Shown here: piece by piece, positions 1-5,537 of the stretch
Layout: each line of letters starts with the position of its first letter
Numbering within the stretch: the stretch's first letter is position 1
Assembly (NCBI GenBank): GCA_021780015.1
Contig: JAJXZN010000311.1
Location: forward strand, 1 to 8,080
Origin: Pseudomonadota bacterium
GTDB taxonomy: Bacteria; Pseudomonadota; Alphaproteobacteria; Rhizobiales; Beijerinckiaceae
Length of the DNA stretch: 8,080 nt
Reading direction: 5' to 3'
Position numbers and translations under genes: made by a program
The notes under the pieces: generated by a model
What the model saw: only the letters and a program-made list of their open reading frames with translations
Databases searched by the model: none
Told to the model about the DNA's origin: nothing

Positions 1-138
1 GAGGATCGGCTCGCGCACGCGCGCCTCCGCCGCCTCCTGGCGCAGGCGCTCCCAAAGATTGTCGTCCGAGAAGACGTGCCGCAGCGGCGGCAGCGGGGCA
101 GGGGATACGAGCATCACACGCGCTTTCTCGGATGCCAT
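1..138 (-). CDS. cysE: Probable serine O-acetyltransferase, N-terminal fragment (runs off left edge)
   Basis: On the minus strand an ATG at 138 opens a frame that stays open to base 1, giving 46 residues. The translation begins MASEKARVML and ends LRQEAAEARVREPIL. The pattern of Trp, then Leu-Arg-x-Glu-Ala, then Arg-x-Glu-Pro-x-Leu is what I recall from the N-terminal helical domain of alphaproteobacterial CysE. That enzyme transfers acetyl from acetyl-CoA to L-serine, the first step of cysteine synthesis, in the cytoplasm. The catalytic left-handed beta-helix domain would lie outside the window, so the call rests on this short segment only. No strong Shine-Dalgarno sequence is visible before the ATG. 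An alternative is an unrelated protein with a similar short helical stretch. Confidence 0.55.
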   Translation of the reverse strand, partial: MASEKARVMLVSPAPLPPLRHVFSDDNLWERLRQEAAEARVREPIL

Positions 139-190
139 AGGCGAAATCCCGGTTAACGACAACTGCGAACGCTTTGCCGGCGAAGCTCAA

Positions 191-457
191 TCATTCGGCT
201 GCCTGCGCAAACGTCAGAGCCGCGGCAAAGCCGCGATTGAGATCGGCAATATTATCAAAATATTTAAAGTCGACCGACAAGCGGACGTAATCATCCGAGA
301 CCTCGGTTGCAACCTGCGCCGACAATTGCGAATAGGGCGTCGTTGCCGTATGGATCATCGACGGCACAATGAAGCGCATCGGGCTCGGGCAGGGCTGGTA
401 AAGCGCCGACGTTGACGCAAGTTTGAGGTGATGGCCACAGAGCGGCCTCTTTATCAC
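191..457 (-). CDS. Uncertain small hypothetical protein
   Basis: This minus-strand frame of 88 codons starts at GTG (457) and stops at TGA (193-191). An internal ATG at 379 would give 62 residues and is the more protein-like start, because the segment after it (residues such as TTPYSQLSAQ, then SDDYVRLSVD and FKYFDNIADL) has balanced composition. Neither start has a clear ribosome binding site. I do not recognise a family. There is no signal peptide or membrane segment. It lies 52 bp upstream of the cysE start on the same strand, so the two could be cotranscribed. If it is not real, 139-503 is a non-coding stretch of about 365 bp, in which I otherwise see only a short dyad at 171-186 and a nested dyad at 427-458. 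Confidence 0.35.
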   Translation of the reverse strand: MIKRPLCGHHLKLASTSALYQPCPSPMRFIVPSMIHTATTPYSQLSAQVATEVSDDYVRLSVDFKYFDNIADLNRGFAAALTFAQAAE

Positions 458-458
458 C
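427..458. promoter_or_regulatory. Nested dyad upstream of the His-rich protein gene (operator candidate)
   Basis: GGTGAT at 427-432 is matched by ATCACC at 453-458. Between them are short inner complements: GGCC at 433-436 and 444-447, or alternatively AGAG at 439-442 with CTCT at 447-450. The dyad sits 45 bp before the start of the histidine-rich protein gene and overlaps the GTG start of the small minus-strand frame. It could be a regulator site or a 5' UTR hairpin. The arms are only 6 bp, so chance is a real possibility. Confidence 0.2.
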
Positions 459-503
459 GCATTCCGCGCCCACGGCTTGTGTCGGTTAACGGGGAGTCCT
501 TCG

Positions 504-929
504 ATGCAATCGAAATTTCTGAATCTGGCCGCGGTTGGCTTTGGTGTGGCCGCTGCGCTTGCCTTTACGCCGGCGGCGCAGGCGCATGAATATGGTCATC
601 ATCACCATCATTATCGCGCGGCCTATAATGCGCGTCCGCTGACGGTCACGAAGCACCATCACCGTTACTATGAAGCGCCCGTCGCGGCGGCGGCTCCGGA
701 TCCTTGGCATGGCCCGGCCCCGATCATCACCGGCCCGAATTATGTTGCCGCGACCATTGTCAGCCTGCCGTTCCGGGTTGCCAATACGATCTTCCCGGCC
801 TATGGCGATCCGGCCACTAACCCGCTCATCCTCGTCGGCGCGCCTATCCATGTCGCTGCCCAGGTCGCGGAATTTCCGTTCTATGCGGTCGGCACGGTCT
901 TCGGCGCCCCGCCGCCCATCACGTATTGA
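504..929 (+). CDS. Exported histidine-rich small protein, function unknown
   Basis: This is a 141-residue protein. ATG at 504 is chosen because GGGGAG at 491-496 gives a well-spaced ribosome binding site; the longer TTG-initiated frame from 477 has none. Residues 1-27 form a classical Sec signal peptide: Lys4, a hydrophobic core, and Ala-Gln-Ala at 25-27 as the cleavage site. The mature protein opens with His28, five consecutive His (32-36) and three more (51-53) among Tyr and Arg residues. It continues with a Pro/Ala-rich linker and a more apolar region (about 75-141) with repeated Pro and Gly. The His clusters suggest metal binding in the periplasm or at the cell surface, but that is inferred from composition only. 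I do not recognise a named family. The gene appears to be monocistronic, bounded by the hairpin at 944-970. Confidence 0.8.
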   Translation: MQSKFLNLAAVGFGVAAALAFTPAAQAHEYGHHHHHYRAAYNARPLTVTKHHHRYYEAPVAAAAPDPWHGPAPIITGPNYVAATIVSLPFRVANTIFPAYGDPATNPLILVGAPIHVAAQVAEFPFYAVGTVFGAPPPITY

Positions 930-943
930 TGCGATCGGCATAA

Positions 944-970
944 GAGGGTTGCCGCCACGCGGCGACCCTC
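944..970. terminator. Bidirectional terminator-like hairpin between convergent genes
   Basis: A 12-bp stem (944-955 with 959-970) closes on the triloop CAC, with a single T-G wobble at 950/964. It lies 14 bp after the stop of the His-rich protein gene and 13 bp after the stop of the convergent Lrp-type gene, where a shared terminator is expected. Neither side has a run of T, so it may act with Rho or as an mRNA 3'-end stabiliser rather than as a textbook intrinsic terminator. Confidence 0.6.
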
Positions 971-983
971 CGTGCGGCGCCCC

Positions 984-1439
984 TCAGACAGGGATGGGCA
1001 GCGCCGTCTCGGCCTTGATGCTTTCCAGCGCGAAGCGGGACGTGACCTTCTTCAGCGGCAAAGTCTCAATCAATCTTTTGTAGAAGGCATCGAAGCTCTT
1101 CGTATCGGCGACGACGACCTTCAAAAGATAATCGACATCGCCGGCCATCCGATAAATATCGAGCACTTCATCCATCGCCGAGAGCGCCTTGGCGAAACGG
1201 TCGAGCTTTTCGTGCGCGTGCTCGCCGACTTCGAGCGTGACGAAGACCGTGATTCCGAGGCCGATTTTCGCGGGATCGAGTAAAGCGATCCGGCGGCGGA
1301 TGACGCCTTCAGCTTCGAGCTTCTGGATGCGCTTCCAGCAAGGCGTTTGCGAGAGCCCGACCTTGGCCGCAATGGCGGCAATCGACAAGCTTCCGTCCGT
1401 CTGGACCATTTGCAGAATTTTTCGGTCGATCGCGTCCAT
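984..1439 (-). CDS. Lrp/AsnC-family transcriptional regulator
   Basis: This is a 151-residue DNA-binding regulator of the feast/famine (Lrp/AsnC) family, which usually senses amino acids. Its length is typical. The N-terminus MDAIDRKIL is the family's standard opening. A winged helix-turn-helix follows at about 20-45 (IAAIAAKVGLSQTPCWKRI), with the recognition helix containing the SQTPCWKR pattern. The C-terminal RAM (ligand/oligomerisation) domain is at about 64-142 and includes the Gly-Asp-Val-Asp-Tyr stretch at 100-104. ATG at 1439 is chosen because GGAG lies 6 nt upstream; a GTG four codons earlier at 1451 overlaps that ribosome binding site. The gene is divergent from cobT, and the gap holds dyads that could be its own operator. 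Autoregulation is common in the family, but the target genes here are unknown. A specific subtype (Lrp, BkdR, AldR-like) cannot be assigned. Confidence 0.93.
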   Translation of the reverse strand: MDAIDRKILQMVQTDGSLSIAAIAAKVGLSQTPCWKRIQKLEAEGVIRRRIALLDPAKIGLGITVFVTLEVGEHAHEKLDRFAKALSAMDEVLDIYRMAGDVDYLLKVVVADTKSFDAFYKRLIETLPLKKVTSRFALESIKAETALPIPV

Positions 1440-1501
1440 AATCTTCTCCACCTTCGGGCGCGCTCAAGATAATCCTGCTTGAATCTACTTACTACATGAA
1501 A

Positions 1502-1530
1502 ATTATAGAAATAATGATCAGCCGCTGATC
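1502..1530. promoter_or_regulatory. Promoter/operator candidate upstream of the Lrp-type gene
   Basis: This AT-rich patch in otherwise GC-rich DNA lies 63-91 bp upstream of the Lrp-type start. It contains two adjacent dyads: ATTAT-4 nt-ATAAT (1502-1515) and a perfect GATCAGC-1 nt-GCTGATC (1516-1530). Read on the minus strand, 1507-1502 is an exact TATAAT, a good -10 candidate for the regulator gene, though no convincing -35 hexamer stands 16-18 bp upstream. Dyads overlapping a -10 box suit an autoregulatory Lrp/AsnC operator. This is inference from position and symmetry. Confidence 0.4.
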
Positions 1531-1589
1531 GCAAAGGCTTTTCCCCGATAGCCTAGGGACTTCCCGTCAATCGCGGAGGCCGTTCCCCG

Positions 1590-1606
1590 TTGCGCTCGCG
1601 GCGCAA
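1590..1606 (+). other. Small hairpin in the cobT leader
   Basis: TTGCGC (1590-1595) and GCGCAA (1601-1606) pair around a 5-nt loop, 18 bp before the cobT start. It may be a local leader structure; there is no sign of a larger riboswitch fold. It could equally be chance in GC-rich sequence. Confidence 0.2.
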
Positions 1607-1624
1607 GTCTGTTGATTAAGGCGC

Positions 1625-2671
1625 ATGACCTCGCTCCCCCCCGAATCCCCCAAAACCTTCGCCGATCTTCGCAGCCTGCTAAGAAATCTGCCACCAGCCG
1701 CCGAGACATGCGCCGCCGCGGCACGGGCGCGGCAAGCCGAATTGACCAAGCCCGCGGGATCGCTCGGCCGCCTCGAGGAGATCGCCGAATTTCTCGCCCG
1801 CTGGCAGGGCCGCGATAGGCCGGCGCTCGACCGGGCGCTGGTGCTCATCTTCGCCGGCAATCATGGAATTGTGGCGCAGGGCGTCTCGGCCTATCCGGCG
1901 TCGGTCACGCAGGCGATGGTCGATAATTTTGCCGCCGGCGGCGCGGCCATCAATCAAATCTGCAAGACCTTCGCGCTCGACCTGAAAGTGGTGCCGCTCG
2001 ATCTCGCCACCGCGACCGAGGATTTTACGCAAGCGCCGGCGATGGATGAGGCGACGACGGTTGCTTATTTCGCCCGCGGCATGGCGAGCCTGCCGGCCGA
2101 TGCCGATCTCGTCGCCATTGGCGAAATGGGCATCGGCAATACGACGAGCGCCGCCGCCGTCTATGCCGCGCTTTACGGTGGGGTTGCCGCCTATTGGGCG
2201 GGCCGTGGCACGGGGCTCGACGAGGCAGGCCTGGCGCGCAAGATCGCTGCGATCGAGGCGGCGCTCGCCCGCCACGCCGCACATCTTTCCGAGCCTCTCG
2301 ACGTGCTGCGCCGGTTCGGCGGCCGCGAGATCGCCGCCATGGCCGGCACCATGGTCGCCGCGCGGCGGGCCGGCATTCCGGTTTTGCTCGACGGCTATGT
2401 CGCCTGCGCCGCCGCGGCGGTGCTTCATGCGCAGAATCCGGAGCTGATCGCGCATTGCCTCGCCGGCCATAAATCGGTTGAGGGCGCCCATGCCGACGTT
2501 TTGGCGCGCCTCGGCAAAAAGCCATTGCTCGAACTCGGCATGCGGCTTGGCGAAGCCAGCGGCGCGGCGCTCGCGGCGGGCCTCGTCAAAGCGGCGCTCG
2601 CCTGCCACAACGGCATGGCGACCTTTGCCGAGGCGCAGGTGGCGGAAAAGAGCGGAGACGGGCGGGCGTGA
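1625..2671 (+). CDS. cobT: Nicotinate-nucleotide--dimethylbenzimidazole phosphoribosyltransferase
   Basis: CobT transfers phosphoribose from nicotinate mononucleotide to 5,6-dimethylbenzimidazole, making alpha-ribazole phosphate for the lower ligand of cobalamin; it is cytoplasmic. The 348-residue length is normal. Visible family signatures are TKPAGSLGRLE (41-51), FAGNHGIVAQGVSAYP (76-91), GEMGIGNTTSAAA (166-178), and the C-terminal LGMRLGEASGAALA, where Glu310 matches the catalytic glutamate of the family. The start is ATG at 1625 with a weak AAGG just upstream; nearby in-frame alternatives are not better. The gene stands divergent from the Lrp-type regulator. The usual partner cobS is not seen on either side within this window, and no cobalamin riboswitch is recognisable in the 185-bp upstream gap. 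The next gene follows after 73 bp on the same strand. Confidence 0.96.
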   Translation: MTSLPPESPKTFADLRSLLRNLPPAAETCAAAARARQAELTKPAGSLGRLEEIAEFLARWQGRDRPALDRALVLIFAGNHGIVAQGVSAYPASVTQAMVDNFAAGGAAINQICKTFALDLKVVPLDLATATEDFTQAPAMDEATTVAYFARGMASLPADADLVAIGEMGIGNTTSAAAVYAALYGGVAAYWAGRGTGLDEAGLARKIAAIEAALARHAAHLSEPLDVLRRFGGREIAAMAGTMVAARRAGIPVLLDGYVACAAAAVLHAQNPELIAHCLAGHKSVEGAHADVLARLGKKPLLELGMRLGEASGAALAAGLVKAALACHNGMATFAEAQVAEKSGDGRA

Positions 2672-2744
2672 CCCCTTGACGGCGGCATGGCTGGCACGGT
2701 TAGGCTCACGTCGCGCCCGTCGCTTCCTTATCCCCAGAGGCCGC

Positions 2745-3386
2745 ATGAAGGTCGCCCTCAGAGCTGTCATGACTGCGGCGCTGCTCGCCGCCGCGGCAGC
2801 GGCGCGTGCCGATGACCTCTGTTACGGGTCGGCCTTTCTGCCTGAAGGTAACCCGATTTACGAATTCCAGCTGACGGCGCATAAATCCAAAACGCCGCAA
2901 GCCTTTGCCGCGCGGCTTTCGATTTCCGCGCGCGCGCCGGGCATCGTCTATTCCACGCGCGGCGCAGCCCTCGCGCTCCAAAGCAAGGTCGGTGAAACCG
3001 ATATCGATATCTTCTTCGACGTCGCAACCGGCGGCTTGATTCCGACGCGCCTCAAGGCGGGCGTCTATTACCCGACGACGATCGCCAATCCTCCGCGCGT
3101 CGTCATCCAGGGCCCGTTCGGCCAGATCGAAGGGCAGGCCGCGCGGCCCGATCCCAATCTCAACGATGTCTACGCCGATTTCACGCTCAGCCGGGACCAA
3201 TTGCGAGCGTTCACGCCGGGTGCGAGGCTCGATCTTGCGGTCAACGATGCCGGCGATGCGACATTGCTGGAAAGCGGCACCTTCGACATCGCGGATCTGG
3301 CGACGCTCCGAGCCTTGGCGAAATCGGCCGCCGAAAACCTCGACCTCCATTGCACGCCGATGCCCGACGACGGCCTGCCGTTCTAG
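2745..3386 (+). CDS. Predicted periplasmic protein of unknown function
   Basis: This is a 213-residue protein. ATG at 2745 is chosen because AGAGG precedes it by 4 nt and the translation then begins with a clean Sec signal peptide: Lys2, Arg6, an Ala/Leu-rich core, and Ala-Arg-Ala at 20-22 before Asp-Asp. The frame is open further upstream into cobT, but that extension is Arg-rich out-of-frame cobT sequence. The mature part looks beta-rich, with alternating hydrophobic and polar residues, for example around 84-130. It has no transmembrane segment after the signal. Only two cysteines remain, Cys26 and Cys203, near the two ends of the mature chain, which suggests a disulfide. I do not recognise a family. 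The 73-bp gap after cobT contains a possible TTGACG -35 at 2676-2681 but no good -10 box, so it may be cotranscribed with cobT. Its stop codon shares its last base with the palindromic element downstream. Confidence 0.8.
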   Translation: MKVALRAVMTAALLAAAAAARADDLCYGSAFLPEGNPIYEFQLTAHKSKTPQAFAARLSISARAPGIVYSTRGAALALQSKVGETDIDIFFDVATGGLIPTRLKAGVYYPTTIANPPRVVIQGPFGQIEGQAARPDPNLNDVYADFTLSRDQLRAFTPGARLDLAVNDAGDATLLESGTFDIADLATLRALAKSAAENLDLHCTPMPDDGLPF

Positions 3387-3435
3387 ATCACATTTATGAT
3401 TTCGGATCGTTCGATCCGAAATCATAAATGTGATC
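3386..3435. repeat. Perfect 50-bp palindrome (module 1 of a compound intergenic element)
   Basis: Arms 3386-3409 and 3412-3435 are exact 24-bp reverse complements separated by TT. The left arm starts GATCACATTTATGATTTC and the right arm ends with its complement. It begins on the last base of the upstream gene's TAG stop. As RNA it would form a very long hairpin and could terminate or protect transcripts from both convergent genes. The arms are AT-richer than the surrounding genes. Together with 3449-3503 it resembles the multicopy palindromic intergenic elements (RIME-like) of Hyphomicrobiales; this is from memory and was not searched. Confidence 0.85.
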
Positions 3436-3448
3436 GATTCTCATCTGT

Positions 3449-3503
3449 TTAGAGCGGGATTTTTTGCGAAAAACCGCTGACACTTTTTCGCATCCCGCTC
3501 TAA
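3449..3503. repeat. Imperfect inverted repeat, RIME-like (module 2 of the compound element)
   Basis: TTAGAGCGGGAT (3449-3460) pairs exactly with 3492-3503, and GCGAAAAA (3466-3473) pairs exactly with 3484-3491. A five-T bulge (3461-3465) sits in the left arm and a 10-nt loop (3474-3483) closes the hairpin, giving 20 paired bases in all. The AGAGCGGGAT...GCGAAAAA core is one I recognise as widespread between genes in Hyphomicrobiales genomes. The right arm contains the TAG stop of the convergent methyltransferase gene. It probably also serves as a transcription end point for both convergent genes. Confidence 0.75.
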
Positions 3504-4138
3504 CGGGGCTGCAGAAGCCAGAGGCTTTCGCGCGCCGGGCAGAGGCCTTTCAACCCGCCCTCGACGTCGCGGCTTTCGAGATTGGCGAGGCGATAGGCGT
3601 CTTCATAGAGGCGCCGTATCTCGCTTTCGTCCACCGAAAAGGGCGGTCCGTCCATGCGCGATTGATCATAGTCGAAGGTGATCACGATCTGCGGCGCGCC
3701 GCCCGTGATGGCGCGCAGATGCGCGGCGTAACGCGTGCGGGTCGCCGCGGGCAGGGCAACGAGCGCGGCGCGGTCATACACTGCATCGACGCGCCCCAGC
3801 ACTTCGCGATCGAGCGTGAAAATGTCTCCCGCGAAGATCGTCAGCCCCTCCGCTTCATGTCTTTGCAGCGCTCCGGCCGGCGAAATGCGCGGCACAAGCC
3901 CGAGTTCGGCGAACAATTGTTCGACAGCAAGCGGGCTCAATTCCGCCCCCGCGACTCGAAAGCCGTTCGCGCGCAGCCAATGGATATCGCGCGTCTTGCC
4001 GCACAGCGGCAGGAAGAGGCGCGCACCTTGAGGCAAGCCAAGGGCCGGCAGATGGCGCGTGAGCAAGGAATTGGGCTCGGCCTGATGGAACCCGATCTCG
4101 CCCTGCTGCCATCTGCGGTGCCAGAAATCTGCGTCCAT
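3500..4138 (-). CDS. tpm: Thiopurine S-methyltransferase family protein
   Basis: This 212-residue protein belongs to the class I SAM-dependent methyltransferases of the TPMT family. Bacterial members methylate thiopurines, and some act on selenium or tellurium oxyanions; the physiological substrate is usually unclear. The N-terminal FWHRRWQQGEIGFHQ (5-19) is the family signature. The SAM-binding motif is LPLCGKTRDIHWL (43-55), followed by GAELS (64-68), and a later active-site-region motif is YDRAALVALP (121-130). The bacterial type is usually about 218 residues, so this one is a few residues short; its TAG stop lies inside the palindromic element at 3449-3503. The start is ATG at 4138, with GAGG about 10 nt upstream. 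It follows ispDF by 48 bp on the same strand and is probably cotranscribed with it, although no functional link between the two is known to me. Confidence 0.9.
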   Translation of the reverse strand: MDADFWHRRWQQGEIGFHQAEPNSLLTRHLPALGLPQGARLFLPLCGKTRDIHWLRANGFRVAGAELSPLAVEQLFAELGLVPRISPAGALQRHEAEGLTIFAGDIFTLDREVLGRVDAVYDRAALVALPAATRTRYAAHLRAITGGAPQIVITFDYDQSRMDGPPFSVDESEIRRLYEDAYRLANLESRDVEGGLKGLCPARESLWLLQPR

Positions 4139-4186
4139 GGTCTATCGGCCTCGCGCCCACGTTAGGGTCGGCTTGCAGCAATGTAC

Positions 4187-5383
4187 CTAAAGCGGCAGGC
4201 GCACCGTCGCGATGGCGAGCGCCGCCATGCCTTCCTCGCGGCCGGTGAAGCCGAGCTGTTCCGATGTCGTCGCCTTCACCGCGACGCGATCGAGCGAGAT
4301 GCCCATGATCTCGGCGAGGTTCTCGCGGATCGCCTCGCGGTGCGGGCCGATCTTCGGCCGCTCGCAGACGAGCGTCGCATCGACATGGGCGAGCATGCCG
4401 CCGCGCTTGCGCAGATGATCGACGGCGGCGGCGAGAAAGATCGACGAGGCTGCGCCGCGCCATTTGGAATCGGACGGCGGGAAGTGGCTGCCGATATCGC
4501 CGTCGCCGAGCGCACCGAAAATCGCGTCGGTGATCGCATGGCTCAGCACATCGGCGTCGGAATGGCCGACGAGCCCATGGTCGTGCGGAATCTTGACGCC
4601 ACCAAGCCAGACATGATCGCCGGGGCCAAAGGCGTGAACGTCGTAACCTTGCCCCATGCGCACGTCTTCGAGGCTACGCGCGAGTTTGGCTTCGGCCAGA
4701 GCGATATCGTCCGCGGTCGTGATCTTCATATTCTCCTGCTCGCCTTCAAACACATAAACCGGGTGGCCCGCCCATTCCACGATCGCCGCATCGTCGGTCA
4801 AGCCCTGCTGCCCCGCGGCGGCGGCCTTGCGATGCGCCGCGAGGATGAGGTCGAAACGGAACGCCTGCGGCGTCTGCACCGTGCGCAGCCGCTCGCGCGG
4901 CGGGGTGGCGACGATGCGGCCTTCGCGATCGATTTGCTTGACCGTATCGGTCAGCGCAAGCCCCGGCACGGCGGCGCCATGTGCCACCGCAGCGTCATGG
5001 GCGCGGACGATCAAGGCATGGCTCGGAAACGGGCGGGCGCCGTCATGGATCAGCACGATTTCAGGCGCGGCGAGCGCTTGAAGGGCGTCGAGCCCGTTTA
5101 AGACGCTGATCTGCCGGGTCTCGCCGCCATAGGCCGGCGGCAGCAAGCGCTTCAGGAAATCCTGCGGCAATCCCGTCAAAGCTTGCCGGTAAAGCGCCAT
5201 GTCGTCGGGATGGATCGCCGCGAGCACGCGCGCCGCCGGCGCCGCCTTCAGCAAGGCAAAGAGCGTATGCGCCAAAAGGGGCTTGCCCGCGAGAGGGCGA
5301 TATTGTTTGGGTATTCCGCCTCCCACGCGTGTGCCGCGTCCCGCCGCCACCACCAAAATCGCGAGATTGGCCGTTTCATTCAT
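4187..5383 (-). CDS. ispDF: Bifunctional IspD/IspF enzyme (MEP isoprenoid pathway)
   Basis: This 398-residue fusion carries two non-consecutive steps of the methylerythritol phosphate pathway. The IspD part (about 1-235) makes CDP-methylerythritol from MEP and CTP; it shows [18 protein letters not shown] (11-28), IHDGARPF (112-119) and RTVQTPQAF (167-175). The IspF part (243-398) forms the cyclic diphosphate; it shows GQGYDVHAF (244-252) with metal ligands Asp248 and His250, the [14 protein letters not shown] segment with ligand His282, CERPKIGPH (339-347) and the C-terminal [14 protein letters not shown]. All key residues look intact. ATG at 5383 is preferred: the frame continues upstream to 5500, but those 39 residues resemble no IspD, and the fold starts just after this Met. 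The ribosome binding site is weak. The gene is divergent from dusB across 154 bp. Fusion of these enzymes is common in alphaproteobacteria. Confidence 0.97.
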   Translation of the reverse strand: MNETANLAILVVAAGRGTRVGGGIPKQYRPLAGKPLLAHTLFALLKAAPAARVLAAIHPDDMALYRQALTGLPQDFLKRLLPPAYGGETRQISVLNGLDALQALAAPEIVLIHDGARPFPSHALIVRAHDAAVAHGAAVPGLALTDTVKQIDREGRIVATPPRERLRTVQTPQAFRFDLILAAHRKAAAAGQQGLTDDAAIVEWAGHPVYVFEGEQENMKITTADDIALAEAKLARSLEDVRMGQGYDVHAFGPGDHVWLGGVKIPHDHGLVGHSDADVLSHAITDAIFGALGDGDIGSHFPPSDSKWRGAASSIFLAAAVDHLRKRGGMLAHVDATLVCERPKIGPHREAIRENLAEIMGISLDRVAVKATTSEQLGFTGREEGMAALAIATVRLPL

Positions 5384-5486
5384 GGTGGGGTCGGTTTCCG
5401 GAAGGGCGGGCGGGCCGATCTCCTGTCGCTTTTTGAGGCGCCCGTCAATTGCGCGCCAAAACTTAGGCTTGGCGTGCAAGTCCTTG

Positions 5487-5514
5487 TTGCCGCGATGCAC
5501 AAACTGTTTATAGT
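5487..5514 (+). promoter_or_regulatory. Candidate housekeeping promoter for dusB-ntrB-ntrC
   Basis: TTGCCG (5487-5492) and TATAGT (5509-5514) are separated by 16 bp. They match the sigma-70 hexamers in four and five of six positions, and predict transcription from about 5520, leaving a leader of under 20 nt before the dusB ATG. On the opposite strand the same AT-rich patch reads ACTATAAA, so promoters for ispDF could overlap it. No sigma-54 -24/-12 pair is visible here. Confidence 0.4.
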
Positions 5515-5537
5515 GCGCGTTTGACTAAAGTATAAGC

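Noticed and set aside
171..186. Near-palindrome GCTTTGCCGGCGAAGC before cysE
   Set aside because: With a realistic loop only about 6 bp can pair, and there is no T tract. It is the kind of short symmetry expected by chance in GC-rich DNA.
595..665. Repeated CAT/CAC triplets as a possible DNA-level repeat
   Set aside because: They are explained by the His clusters of the exported protein; codons are mixed and spacing irregular, so it is not a tandem repeat in its own right.
2692..2707. Sigma-54-like TGGCACG upstream of the periplasmic protein gene
   Set aside because: The -24 half matches well, but the GC of the -12 half is one base too close and the rest of TTGC is absent. That spacing is normally inactive.
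2478..2744. Upstream extension of the periplasmic protein frame into cobT
   Set aside because: The extension is out-of-frame cobT sequence, very rich in Arg and Ala; the ATG at 2745 has a ribosome binding site and begins a signal peptide.
1679..2770. Long 363-codon minus-strand open frame opposite cobT
   Set aside because: It lies entirely antisense to a well-supported cobT, is rich in Arg, Gly and Ala as shadow frames in GC-rich DNA are, and has no ribosome binding site or family signature.
2706..3425. 239-codon minus-strand frame opposite the periplasmic protein gene
   Set aside because: It has Arg-rich composition and no start signal, whereas the plus-strand frame has a signal peptide and ribosome binding site.
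3464..4165. 233-codon plus-strand frame opposite the methyltransferase gene
   Set aside because: The minus-strand frame carries clear TPMT motifs; this one starts inside the repeat element and has none.
4181..5101. 306-codon plus-strand frame opposite ispDF
   Set aside because: It is antisense to a conserved bifunctional enzyme with all motifs intact, and its Arg/Asp-rich composition is that of a shadow frame.
5384..5500. 39-residue N-terminal extension of IspDF
   Set aside because: The nucleotide-binding IspD strand starts right after the Met at 5383; the extension is basic, resembles no IspD, and lies in the divergent promoter region.
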